From Clostridia bacterium (lineage in GTDB: Bacteria; Bacillota; Clostridia; Oscillospirales; Acutalibacteraceae), in assembly GCA_900755895.1 (NCBI GenBank), contig CAAEIG010000104.1, positions 1 through 64,000 on the forward strand: a DNA stretch of 64,000 nt, read 5' to 3'. Numbering within the stretch: the stretch's first letter is position 1; each line of letters begins with the position of its first letter. Both the position numbers and the translations under genes were made by a program. Below the pieces are notes generated by a model. The model was not told the origin of the DNA and made no database searches. It saw only the letters and a program-made list of their open reading frames with translations. Shown piece after piece: positions 17,252 to 25,747 of this stretch.

Positions 17252-18919
17252 TTATTCTGCGGGGAACACCAGACGCACGGTGGTACCCTGGCCCTCGGTG
17301 CTCTGCAGGCTCACCTTGGCGTTGTGGAATGCAGCGCCGTGCTTGACAATGGACAGGCCCAACCCGGTGCCGCCGATCTCTTTGGAGTGGCTCTTATCCA
17401 CCCGGTAGAACCGCTCAAACACCCGGTCCACATCTGCCTGAGGAATGCCAATGCCCGTATCTGTCACCGTCAGTGTGACGCCCTCGGGGAGGTTTTCCAC
17501 GTTCACGGTCACCCTGCCGTTATGCTTGTTGTACTTCACCGCGTTGTCCATCAGATTGAAGACCATCTCGTCCACGATGCTCTTCACACCGTTGATGACA
17601 GCTTTCTCTCCCATGGTGGTAATAATCACCCCGTTTTTCTTAGCGGCGGGCTTCAACCGGGACGCCACGTCCCGGCACAGGGCGGACAGATCAAAATCTT
17701 CCCGCTGCAGTTGGACGCCGTTTTCGTCCAGCCGGGAGAGGTTCAGGATGTCGTCCACCAAGGAGATCAATCTCTGGGATTCCATGTAGATATTTCCAGC
17801 AAACCGGGGGATATCCTCCGGCTTGACAATGCCGTTCTGGATGATCTCCGCAAAGCCGGAGATGGAGGTCAGCGGCGTTTTCAGCTCGTGGGAGACATTG
17901 GCGGTGAACTCCCGCCGCAGATTCTCCCGCTCTTCCCGCTCGGTGATGTCCAAAATCACCACAACGGCGCCTTCCACCTCCCCATCTCGGAAGACGGGGT
18001 TAGCCATCACCTGGCAGCACCGCCCTCCTTGACGGATCAACTGCTCGCTGCGGGTGCCGGCGAGAGCTCCGTCCACGGCTGCACGGAATCCCACACTACG
18101 GTTCAAAGCCAGAGCGCTCTCATGGCTTTCCGCCGGTGCGGCGTCTGCGCCCAACAGTTTCAAGGCGCTGGTGTTGTAGGAGAGGATATCCGTGTTCTTA
18201 TCCAGCACCAAAAAGCCCTCGCTCATATTGTCGGTGATGGAGGCAAACTCCTCCTGCTTCTCTTTGAGCGAGCGCATCTGCTGGGAGATCACCTCGTTCT
18301 GGCGGTGGATCTTCCCCAGCAGGGGGGAAAGTTCGTCGTAAATCACCGTGTCCTCAGGATTGCCGTCCAAATCCAGCTGGTTGATGGGCGCCACAATCTT
18401 CTTGGTCAGGAAATTGGAGAACACCACGGTCACTGCCGCCACCAGCACGGCAATCCCGATCACCCAGGGCAGCATGGAGAACACCGCAGCAAACACACTG
18501 TCTGTGGTGGCGGCAATGCGCAGCACCTGGCCGTTCTGCAATTTCACCGAGTAATAGAAGGTCTGCTCCGACAGCGTGCCGGAAACCCGCATGGCTTCTC
18601 CGGCGCCGCCGGTGGTCGCCTCCCGAAACTCCTCTCGGTCGGCGTGGTTCTCCATTTGGGCAGGATCAGCCTGGTTGTCAAACAACACGGTGCCGTCCTG
18701 GTCAATCAGCGTGATGCGGTTGGGGGTGTTTTCCACCGTGTGGAGATACTCCGCTCCTGAGAGCTCCACCGCCCCTTGCAGAAATCGGGATTCCTCCCGA
18801 ACCTCGGCACGCATCTGTGCGTTGGTTTCACCGTAGTAGACTATGGTGACCAGCAGCGAGGAGAGCAATATGGTCACCACCGCCAACAGGCACATATTGG
18901 TAAAGATCTTTTTTCTCAC
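17252..18919 (-). CDS. phoR: PhoR-type sensor histidine kinase
   Basis: A 555-residue membrane kinase: helix at about 10-30, extracellular sensor to about 155, second helix, HAMP-like linker, PAS domain, then HisKA with the phospho-acceptor in NVSHELKTPLTSISG and an HATPase domain (NLMDNAVKYNKHNG, DTGIGIP, GGTGLGLSIVKH). Gene order shows that it senses phosphate limitation with the neighbouring regulator. The GTG at 18919 is preferred over a TTG seven codons upstream because AAAGGA lies just before it. The extracellular PAS/Cache-like sensor is longer than in enterobacterial PhoR. Confidence 0.93.
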   Translation of the reverse strand: MRKKIFTNMCLLAVVTILLSSLLVTIVYYGETNAQMRAEVREESRFLQGAVELSGAEYLHTVENTPNRITLIDQDGTVLFDNQADPAQMENHADREEFREATTGGAGEAMRVSGTLSEQTFYYSVKLQNGQVLRIAATTDSVFAAVFSMLPWVIGIAVLVAAVTVVFSNFLTKKIVAPINQLDLDGNPEDTVIYDELSPLLGKIHRQNEVISQQMRSLKEKQEEFASITDNMSEGFLVLDKNTDILSYNTSALKLLGADAAPAESHESALALNRSVGFRAAVDGALAGTRSEQLIRQGGRCCQVMANPVFRDGEVEGAVVVILDITEREERENLRREFTANVSHELKTPLTSISGFAEIIQNGIVKPEDIPRFAGNIYMESQRLISLVDDILNLSRLDENGVQLQREDFDLSALCRDVASRLKPAAKKNGVIITTMGEKAVINGVKSIVDEMVFNLMDNAVKYNKHNGRVTVNVENLPEGVTLTVTDTGIGIPQADVDRVFERFYRVDKSHSKEIGGTGLGLSIVKHGAAFHNAKVSLQSTEGQGTTVRLVFPAE

Positions 18920-18949
18920 GGGTGGTCTTTCCTTTCTCAAGGCCGGGGC

Positions 18950-19627
18950 TTATGCACGCCGGTCAATTTTATAGCCCACGCCCCGCACAGTCTCGATCAA
19001 AGAGCCGCACTCCCCCAGCTTTTGCCGCAGGGTGCGCACGTGGACGTCCACGGTGCGGGTTTCGCCGTCGAAATCATAGCCCCAGATCCTGGCCAGAATT
19101 TTATCCCGAGTCAGCACCATGCCGTCGTTCTCCAGCAGGAAGCACAGCAGCTCAAATTCCTTCAAGGTCAAAGCCACTTCATTGCCGTCCACCTTCACCT
19201 GGTGCCTGGCCGGGGACACATAGAGCCTACCCACAGAATAATCCTTCTCCTGGGTCTCCTGGGGGGATACCCGACGCAGCAGCGCCTTGATGCGGGCCAT
19301 CAGCTCCATCATGCCAAAAGGCTTGGGCACATAGTCGTCCGCGCCGCTGTCCAGCCCAAGGACCTTGTCGTATTCGCTGTCCTTGGCTGTGAGCATCATC
19401 ACCGGCAGCCGCTTGGTAGTGGGATTTGCCCGCAGCTTTTTCAGGATGCTCAGCCCATCCTCCTCGGGCAGCATGATATCAAGAAGCACCAGGCTGGGAA
19501 GTTCCTTCTCCATGGCCTCCCAGAACTCCGCAGGCTTGCTAAACCCCATGGCGTCAAACCCGGTGGAATTCATGGTGTAAACCACCAGCTCCCGGATGCT
19601 GTTGTCGTCCTCTAAAAAATAGATCAT
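18950..19627 (-). CDS. phoP: PhoP/PhoB-type response regulator
   Basis: A 225-residue OmpR-family regulator. The receiver has the acidic pocket (FLEDDNS), phospho-acceptor Asp in LLDIMLPEEDG and the conserved Lys in PKPF. A winged-helix domain ends with TVDVHVRTLRQKL and ETVRGVGYKI. It lies between phoU and phoR and very probably binds the direct TTTACA repeats upstream of pstS. The ribosome site is poor before MIYFLEDD; a TTG start 14 codons upstream with AGAAAGGA is less likely by homology. Confidence 0.95.
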   Translation of the reverse strand: MIYFLEDDNSIRELVVYTMNSTGFDAMGFSKPAEFWEAMEKELPSLVLLDIMLPEEDGLSILKKLRANPTTKRLPVMMLTAKDSEYDKVLGLDSGADDYVPKPFGMMELMARIKALLRRVSPQETQEKDYSVGRLYVSPARHQVKVDGNEVALTLKEFELLCFLLENDGMVLTRDKILARIWGYDFDGETRTVDVHVRTLRQKLGECGSLIETVRGVGYKIDRRA

Positions 19628-19665
19628 AACGCATTCCCGACGCGTGGGCGCCGGACCGTCCTTTC

Positions 19666-20334
19666 TCAAAGGGATAATAATTCGGGTTCCGCGCCTGCCT
19701 TAGTGCCGGTGAGGGAGTACTGCACCCACTCCGCCACATTCACCGCGTGATCGCCAATGCGCTCGAAATACTTGGCCACCATCAGCAGGTCGATGCAGAA
19801 CTCACCGCTCTCCCCATGCTCGGTGATCAGCTGAATCAGCTCTCCCTTGACCCGGTTGAACAGCTCGTCCACCACATTGTCATACTCCATCACCTGGTGA
19901 GCCAGGGGCAAATCCTGCCGCACAAAAGAGTCAATGGAATCGGTCACCATCTTGATGGTGGCCTCGGCCATCTCCTTGATGTGCACCTTGCTAAAGGTGA
20001 TGTCCCCCTTCTGCAGATAGGGCAGCAGCTCCGCAATGTCGGAGGTCTGGTCGCCAATGCGCTCCAGGTCTGTAATCATCTTCAGGGCAGAGGAGATCTG
20101 CCGCAGGTCCCTGGCCACCGGCTGCTGCTGCAGCAAAAGCCGCATGCAGAGCGTTTCAATCTCCCGCTCCCTCTGGTCGATCTCCAGCTCAATGGGCTTC
20201 ACCTTCTTGGCCAGCTCCATGTCGTTGTCCAGCAGCGCCCGGGCTGCGGTGGAAATGGCGTCCTCGCACAGAGCTCCGGTCTTAATCAGCGCCACGTTCA
20301 GCTGTTCCAGCTGTTCGTCGAATTTATTCCTCAT
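19666..20334 (-). CDS. phoU: phosphate transport regulator PhoU
   Basis: A 222-residue, all-helical protein made of two PhoU repeats. The motif ERIGDQTSDIAELL in repeat one and ERIGDHAVNVAEWV in repeat two are the metal-binding ExxxD signatures. PhoU links the Pst transporter to PhoR and shuts the regulon off when phosphate is abundant. AAAGGAG precedes the ATG. It lies downstream of pstB in the normal order. Confidence 0.97.
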   Translation of the reverse strand: MRNKFDEQLEQLNVALIKTGALCEDAISTAARALLDNDMELAKKVKPIELEIDQREREIETLCMRLLLQQQPVARDLRQISSALKMITDLERIGDQTSDIAELLPYLQKGDITFSKVHIKEMAEATIKMVTDSIDSFVRQDLPLAHQVMEYDNVVDELFNRVKGELIQLITEHGESGEFCIDLLMVAKYFERIGDHAVNVAEWVQYSLTGTKAGAEPELLSL

Positions 20335-20355
20335 GGAATCCTCACTCCTTTTTCA

Positions 20356-21105
20356 TCAACCAAAACGGCCGGTGATGTAATCTTCAGTGCGCTTGTCCTT
20401 GGGCATGGAGAACACCTGCTCGGTGGGGCCAAACTCCACCAGCTCGCCCAGCAGGAAAAACGCAGTCTTATCAGAAATACGCGCCGCCTGCTGCATATTA
20501 TGCGTCACGATAACAATAGTATAGTTGGATTTCAACTCCATTGCAAGGTCCTCGATCTTAGAGGTGGAGATGGGGTCCAAAGCAGAGGTGGGTTCGTCCA
20601 TCAGCAGCACTTCGGGCTCCACAGCCAGGGCCCGGGCGATGCACAGACGCTGCTGCTGGCCGCCGGACAGCCCCAGGGCGCTCTTCTTCAAGCGGTCCTT
20701 CAGCTCATCCCAGATAGCGGCGCCCCGCAGGGACTTCTCCACAATCTCGTCCAGCTTCACCTTGGAGCGGATCCCGTGGGTCCGGGGGCCATAGGCGATG
20801 TTGTCATAGACGCTCATGGGGAAGGGATTGGGCTTTTGGAACACCATACCCACCCGCTTTCTCAGCTGGTTGACGTCGATGTTGCCGTAGATGTCCTCCC
20901 CGTCCAGAAGGATCTCGCCGGTGATCTTGCAGCCCTCCACCAGATCATTCATGCGGTTGAGGGACTTGAGCAGAGTGGACTTGCCACAGCCGGAAGGTCC
21001 GATGAAAGCGGTGACCTCGTTGGGAGCGATATTCATGTTCACGGTCTTTAAGGCTTTGAAGTCGCCGTAATACAGGTCCAGGTTTTTTACGGTAATTTTA
21101 TCCAT
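20356..21105 (-). CDS. pstB: phosphate ABC transporter ATP-binding protein PstB
   Basis: A 249-residue ABC ATPase with Walker [10 protein letters not shown], signature LSGGQQQR, Walker [14 protein letters not shown] and switch THNMQQA. It powers phosphate import with PstA and PstC. The start MDKITVKNL fits family alignments; the ribosome site is weak (GATTGGATGG), so MVSAMDK at 21117 is an alternative. It lies 49 bases downstream of pstA. Confidence 0.97.
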   Translation of the reverse strand: MDKITVKNLDLYYGDFKALKTVNMNIAPNEVTAFIGPSGCGKSTLLKSLNRMNDLVEGCKITGEILLDGEDIYGNIDVNQLRKRVGMVFQKPNPFPMSVYDNIAYGPRTHGIRSKVKLDEIVEKSLRGAAIWDELKDRLKKSALGLSGGQQQRLCIARALAVEPEVLLMDEPTSALDPISTSKIEDLAMELKSNYTIVIVTHNMQQAARISDKTAFFLLGELVEFGPTEQVFSMPKDKRTEDYITGRFG

Positions 21106-21154
21106 AGCAGAAACCATCCAATCTTTTCGTTCATAGAGGGCACAGCCGCCCATA

Positions 21155-22069
21155 TTAGGATTTGGTGAACTTTTTCGCCACAAAGGAGGACAGGGCATTG
21201 ATGCCCACCACCAGCACCAGCAGCACCACTGCGGTGGCATAGGCGGCCTCTCGGGCAAGGCCCTCGTTGAGGAGGTTGTACATGTGAACTGCCAAAGTAC
21301 GTCCGGAGGACATGGGGTTGACGGCCACCTGGGCCACAGTGCCAGAGGTGAACATCAGCGCGGCGGTCTCACCCACAATGCGGCCCACACCCAGGATGAT
21401 ACCGGAGAGGATGCCCGGCATGGCGGAGGGCAGGATGATCCGGAACACGGTGCGCAGCTTTCCGGCGCCCAGGCCGAAGCTGCCCTCTCGGAAGGAATCC
21501 GGCACGCCCATCAGAGCTTCCTCAGTGGTGCGCATAATCAGGGGCAGGATCATGATGGCCATGGTCAAAGCGCCTCCCAGCATGGAATAGCCCCATCCAA
21601 AGCTGACGCCGAAGAACAGAAAGCCAAACAGGCCGTAAACGATGGAGGGGATGCCGGAGAGGGTCTCAGCGGTGATGCGCACGATGCCCACTAGCTTGTT
21701 GCCCCGGCGGGCGTACTCCACCAGGTAGATGGCGGAGAAGATGCCCACGGGCACAGCCACAATCAGGGACATCAGCGTCATGATGACGGTGTTGATCAAA
21801 GCGGGCAGCAGCGAAGCGTTTTCGCTGGTGTATTTCAGTTCAAAGAGAGCGGGCTTCAGATTGGGAACGCCCATGATGACAATATAGGCCACCAAAAACA
21901 GCAGCACTGCCACGGTGATGATGGCCGCCAAGGTGACCAGAACCCTCAAAAACAGGGAAAAGGGGGACCTCTTGTACTGCTTCAAAGCTTGCTGCAAGGT
22001 GGGCTTGTTGACAGCCTGAATGGTGGTGGCAGCAGTTGATTTACTCATATTCTCAGCCATATCGCTCAC
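21155..22069 (-). CDS. pstA: phosphate ABC transporter permease PstA
   Basis: A 304-residue permease with six membrane helices and the EAA-loop sequence [20 protein letters not shown]. It starts with GTG overlapping the pstC stop (GTGA), eight bases after AAAGGAG, so synthesis is coupled to PstC. The first 30 residues are polar and longer than in many homologues. Confidence 0.96.
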   Translation of the reverse strand: MSDMAENMSKSTAATTIQAVNKPTLQQALKQYKRSPFSLFLRVLVTLAAIITVAVLLFLVAYIVIMGVPNLKPALFELKYTSENASLLPALINTVIMTLMSLIVAVPVGIFSAIYLVEYARRGNKLVGIVRITAETLSGIPSIVYGLFGFLFFGVSFGWGYSMLGGALTMAIMILPLIMRTTEEALMGVPDSFREGSFGLGAGKLRTVFRIILPSAMPGILSGIILGVGRIVGETAALMFTSGTVAQVAVNPMSSGRTLAVHMYNLLNEGLAREAAYATAVVLLVLVVGINALSSFVAKKFTKS

Positions 22070-22950
22070 GCTTTGCTCTCCTTTCTCTTGAGGATGGAAA
22101 ACAGCAGGTTGATGATGAGGATGAACACAAACAGCACCACACCTGTGGCGATGAGTGCCTCCCGATGGAGGCCGGTAGCGTAGCCCATCTCCATGACAAT
22201 GTTACCGGTGAGGGTGCGCACACCCTCCAGGATGCTTCCGGGAATCCGGGGCTGGTTGCCGGCGATCATGATGACAGCCATGGTCTCGCCGATGGCCCGG
22301 CCCACACCCAGGATAATCCCGGCCATGATGCCGCTTTTCGCTGCGGGTACGGTGACAAAAAATACGCTGCGCTCATGGCTGGCGCCCAGTGCCAGAGCAC
22401 CTTCATAGTAGCTGTCGGGCACAGCGCGGATGGCGCTTTCCGACACGCCGATAATGGTGGGAAGGATCATGATACCCAAAAGGACGGAGGCGGTGAGAAT
22501 ACTCTTTCCGCTGGTGTTGGGGAACAAGTCCTGCATCAGGGGCACAATCACCATCAGTCCAAAGAAGCCATAGACGATGGAGGGAATGCCCGCCAGCAGA
22601 TCCACTGCAGGCTTGAGCAGCTTATACAGCGGAGCAGGACAGAACTTGGCCATGAAGATGGCGGCAAGCAGACCCAGGGGCACACCCACAATAATTGCCC
22701 CCGCAGTGACATAGATGCTGCCCAGGATCATGGGGAAAATCCCGTACTGGTCGGCGCTGGGACGCCAATCGGTACCCAGCAGGAACTCCAAGGGGCCGAT
22801 CTTTCCGATGGCAGGCAGGCCGTTGGCAAACAGATAGATGCAGATTAAGGCCACAGCCAGGATGGAGATGCAAGCGGCAATCAAAAACACCACCTGCATG
22901 ACTCTTTCACGGATTCGGCCACCGCGATGTTCTTTCATTCTCTCATTCAT
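22066..22950 (-). CDS. pstC: phosphate ABC transporter permease PstC
   Basis: A 294-residue permease with six helices and the EAA-loop region ESAIRAVPDSYYEGALALGA. It forms the membrane pore with PstA. A terminator-like hairpin separates it from pstS, so its transcript is probably made by partial readthrough. GTAGGAGG precedes the ATG at a rather long distance. Confidence 0.96.
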   Translation of the reverse strand: MNERMKEHRGGRIRERVMQVVFLIAACISILAVALICIYLFANGLPAIGKIGPLEFLLGTDWRPSADQYGIFPMILGSIYVTAGAIIVGVPLGLLAAIFMAKFCPAPLYKLLKPAVDLLAGIPSIVYGFFGLMVIVPLMQDLFPNTSGKSILTASVLLGIMILPTIIGVSESAIRAVPDSYYEGALALGASHERSVFFVTVPAAKSGIMAGIILGVGRAIGETMAVIMIAGNQPRIPGSILEGVRTLTGNIVMEMGYATGLHREALIATGVVLFVFILIINLLFSILKRKESKA

Positions 22951-22974
22951 AAAGTATTCACTGCCCTCCTACAG

Positions 22975-23003
22975 AAAAAGGGCTGTAAGGTTACAGCCCT
23001 TTC
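22975..23003 (-). terminator. intercistronic terminator between pstS and pstC
   Basis: The minus strand reads AAAGGGCTGTAA, a short loop, TTACAGCCCTTT and then TTC. It would reduce readthrough and give more PstS than membrane components, a common pst arrangement. Confidence 0.7.
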
Positions 23004-23028
23004 ACATGTTCTGCGATATGCTGGGTAT

Positions 23029-23976
23029 TTAGCCGAGCTCGGACCAGTCGGTGATGTTGCCCAGGTAGATGTCCCGCACCTGCTCAGTGGTGAGGTCGGT
23101 GATGGGAGACTCGTTGTTGACGATGATGGCGATACCATCGGTGGCGATCACAGTGTTCACCAGGCCGGCATCCAGCTCTTCCTGCTTCAGCTCGCGGGAA
23201 GCCATGCCGATGTCGCACATGCCATTCATGGTGTTGTTCATGCCGGTGGTGGAATCAGAGGTCTGCAGCTCGATGGTCACGTTGGAGTTGATGGCCTCAT
23301 AGCCCTCCTTCAGCTTCTCCATCAGGGGAGAGACGGAGGAAGAACCGGAGATGGTCACGGAGCCGGAGGGGTTGGTGCTGGTGAAAGCTTCCACATCGGA
23401 GACGGGGATGTAGCCCTCTTCCTCCACAATGGCCTGGCCCTCAGTGCTCATGATGTAGTTCATGAAGTCCTGAGCTGCCTCGTTGGTCAGCTCACCTTTG
23501 GTGGCCACGTTGAAGGGACGGGACACCGTGTAGCTGCCGCTCTCAATGTTCTCAGCAGTGGGCTCAGCGCCGTCAATGGCCACACCCTTGACAGTGTCGT
23601 CCAGAGAACCCAGGGAGATGTAGCCGATAGCACCGGTGTTGCCGGCCACGGACTGAATCACAACCTCAGTGGAGTTGGAGATCTCAGCAGAGGTGGTAGT
23701 CATGTCGTTGTCCTCGTCATCCACAACGCCGATCAGTTCCACAAAAGCGGAACGGGTACCGGAACCGTCCTCACGGGAGATGACGGTGATGGGACCGGAA
23801 GCGGAAGTGCCTTCTGCCTCAGCTTCAGAAGAGGAGCCCTCGGAAGCAGTGCTGGTGGAAGCGGAGCTCTCAGAACCGGAAGCCTCGCTGGTGGAGGAGC
23901 CGTTATCATTGCCGCAGCCGGCCAGCATAGAAGCGCACAGCATCAGTGCCAACAGAGTGGAAAGAACTTTTTTCAT
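23029..23976 (-). CDS. pstS: phosphate-binding lipoprotein PstS with permuted lobe order
   Basis: A 315-residue lipoprotein with signal peptide and lipobox LAGC (Cys21), then a Ser/Glu-rich spacer to about residue 60. Canonical PstS begins with the GSSSVSPLMEKL-type segment and has SREDGSGTR in its second half. Here SREDGSGTRSAF comes first, followed by VAGNTGAIGYISLG and SRPFNVATKGE. Only afterwards come SGSSSVSPLMEKL, DIGMASRELK and DGIAIIVNNESPITDLT. The protein stops at NITDWSELG, just where the usual second half would start. All phosphate-binding segments are present, so function is probably kept. Gene position at the head of pstCAB-phoU supports the assignment. The start at 23976 follows AAAGGAAGG. 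Confidence 0.93.
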   Translation of the reverse strand: MKKVLSTLLALMLCASMLAGCGNDNGSSTSEASGSESSASTSTASEGSSSEAEAEGTSASGPITVISREDGSGTRSAFVELIGVVDDEDNDMTTTSAEISNSTEVVIQSVAGNTGAIGYISLGSLDDTVKGVAIDGAEPTAENIESGSYTVSRPFNVATKGELTNEAAQDFMNYIMSTEGQAIVEEEGYIPVSDVEAFTSTNPSGSVTISGSSSVSPLMEKLKEGYEAINSNVTIELQTSDSTTGMNNTMNGMCDIGMASRELKQEELDAGLVNTVIATDGIAIIVNNESPITDLTTEQVRDIYLGNITDWSELG

Positions 23977-24035
23977 GGTAATAACCTTCCTTTTGGATTT
24001 TTTCTCTTGTCCTTTTTCCTTACCTTTCGGCATAC

Positions 24036-24090
24036 ATGATAAACAGCCAATGTAAAGTGCGTCAGGGGGGTTTTGTAAAATCTGTGTAAA
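24036..24090 (-). promoter_or_regulatory. Pho box and promoter of the pst operon
   Basis: The minus strand has TTTACA at 24085-24090 and 24074-24079, exactly 11 bases apart, and a third copy at 24051-24056. PhoP/PhoB-type regulators bind 11-bp-spaced repeats of this kind. A -10 TATCAT lies at 24036-24041 with a poor -35, as expected of an activator-dependent promoter. Confidence 0.7.
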
Positions 24091-24132
24091 GGCCCGAAAC
24101 CTCTCCTAAATGGGCAGAAACCGGCCATATTA

Positions 24133-24161
24133 TTGACAAGATATTGGGAAAAGAGTATGAT
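24133..24161 (+). promoter_or_regulatory. sigma-A promoter for murE-pepC-murF
   Basis: TTGACA, 17 bases, TATGAT, 60 bases before murE and divergent from the pst promoter. Confidence 0.75.
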
Positions 24162-24220
24162 AATTTCGTGCTTTAGCCGGTGTAACCGGCAGCATCTTTT
24201 TGAGAAAGGAACCCTGTTTT

Positions 24221-25690
24221 ATGAAGTTATCCCGTCTTTTAGAAGCTCTCTCACTGCCTGAGAGCTGCGACGATTTGGAAATCACCGATATTGTTTATGA
24301 TTCCCGCAAAACCTGCCCGGGATGCGCCTTTGTGTGCATGCGGGGCGCCAATTCCGACGGCCACAAGTACGCCGCCGCTGCCGCCGCTGCCGGAGCCTCT
24401 GTGATCTTCGCCGAGGAGCCTGTGGACGCCCCCGGCGCTCAGGTTATCCTAGTGGAGGATACCCGCAAAGCGCTGGCCCTGCTCAGCGCCGCCTTCTTCG
24501 GCAATCCTGCCCAGGGGGATATCACCGTCATCGGCGTCACGGGTACCAAGGGCAAGACCACCACTGCCTATATGATCCACTCTATATTGGAAAGCGCTGG
24601 CCACAAGTGCGGCGTCATCGGCACTATCGGGGTGCTCATCGGTCAGGAGCTGATCCCCACCGACAACACCACCCCCATGAGCTACGATGTCCAAAAATAC
24701 CTGCGGCAGATGGCCGATCAGGGCTGCCAGTACTGCGTGATGGAGGCCTCCTCCATCGGTCTGAAGGACCTGCGGGTCTACGGCTTCCCCTTTGAGGTGG
24801 GTGTGTTCACCAACTTCTCCGAGGACCACATAGGCGGCGTGGAGCACAAGGATATGCAGGAGTATCTGGAAAGCAAGGCAAAGCTGTTCTCCATGTGCCG
24901 GGTGGGCGTACTCAACGCCGACGATCCCAGCATGGAGGGGATCCTGCAAGGCCATACCTGCCAGGTAAAGACCTACGGCTTTGACCACCCCGCTGACCTG
25001 CAGGGCGCCAACTGCCGCCACCTGAACCGCCCCGGCTTTTTGGGCATTGCCTTTGAGGTGTCCGGAGAGGAGAACTTCACCGCTGAGGTGGATATTCCCG
25101 GACGGTTCAACGCCTACAACGCTCTGGCTGCCATGGGCGCCTGCCATGAACTGGGAATCTCTGTGGAGGCCATGAAGCAGGGCCTCTCCACGGTAAAGGT
25201 CAAGGGCCGGGTGGAACCTGTGCCCGTTCCCGGCAACTACACCCTGCTGCTGGATTACGCCCACAACGCGGTGAGCATGGAGAACATCCTCACCACCCTG
25301 CGGGAATATGAGCCCAAACGGCTGATCTGCCTGTTCGGCGCCGGAGGCAACCGGCCCAAGGTGCGCCGGTACGAGATGGGTGAGGTCAGCGGCAAGCTGG
25401 CGGACCTGTCCGTGATCACCGCAGACAACTCCCGGTTTGAGGACGTGCTGGACATCATCGCGGACATCAAGACCGGCATGGCCAAGACGGACGGCAAGTT
25501 CATCGAGATCCCCGACCGCCGGGAGGCCATCCGCTGGTGCCTGGACAACGCCCAGGACGGGGACATCATTGTCCTGGCAGGCAAGGGCCATGAGGACTAC
25601 CAGGAGATCAAGGGAAAGAAATACCCCTTTGACGAGCGGGTGGTCATCCGGGAGCTGCTGGAAGAAAAATCCCGCTCCAACCAGAACTGA
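24221..25690 (+). CDS. murE: MurE-type UDP-MurNAc-tripeptide synthetase
   Basis: A 489-residue Mur ligase with the ATP loop GVTGTKGKTTTAYMI, the central domain, and a C-terminal domain carrying DNSR in place of the DNPR motif that marks meso-diaminopimelate specificity. The usual SSH and DHLDYHG segments read MEASSIGLKDLRV and FSEDHIGGVEHKDM, so it belongs to a variant clade. It should add the third residue to UDP-MurNAc-Ala-Glu, probably meso-DAP. AAAGGA precedes the ATG at 24221. It shares a transcript with pepC and murF. A non-canonical paralogue acting on another substrate is possible if a second murE exists elsewhere. Confidence 0.85.
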   Translation: MKLSRLLEALSLPESCDDLEITDIVYDSRKTCPGCAFVCMRGANSDGHKYAAAAAAAGASVIFAEEPVDAPGAQVILVEDTRKALALLSAAFFGNPAQGDITVIGVTGTKGKTTTAYMIHSILESAGHKCGVIGTIGVLIGQELIPTDNTTPMSYDVQKYLRQMADQGCQYCVMEASSIGLKDLRVYGFPFEVGVFTNFSEDHIGGVEHKDMQEYLESKAKLFSMCRVGVLNADDPSMEGILQGHTCQVKTYGFDHPADLQGANCRHLNRPGFLGIAFEVSGEENFTAEVDIPGRFNAYNALAAMGACHELGISVEAMKQGLSTVKVKGRVEPVPVPGNYTLLLDYAHNAVSMENILTTLREYEPKRLICLFGAGGNRPKVRRYEMGEVSGKLADLSVITADNSRFEDVLDIIADIKTGMAKTDGKFIEIPDRREAIRWCLDNAQDGDIIVLAGKGHEDYQEIKGKKYPFDERVVIRELLEEKSRSNQN

Positions 25691-25747
25691 CTGCTAAGGG
25701 GCTTCTCCCCTTTCCACTGCATATAAAATAGAAAGGACTGTGCAACC

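Noticed and set aside
17324..18760. A 478-codon frame antisense to the histidine kinase
   Set aside because: Shadow of phoR, which has complete HisKA and HATPase motifs.
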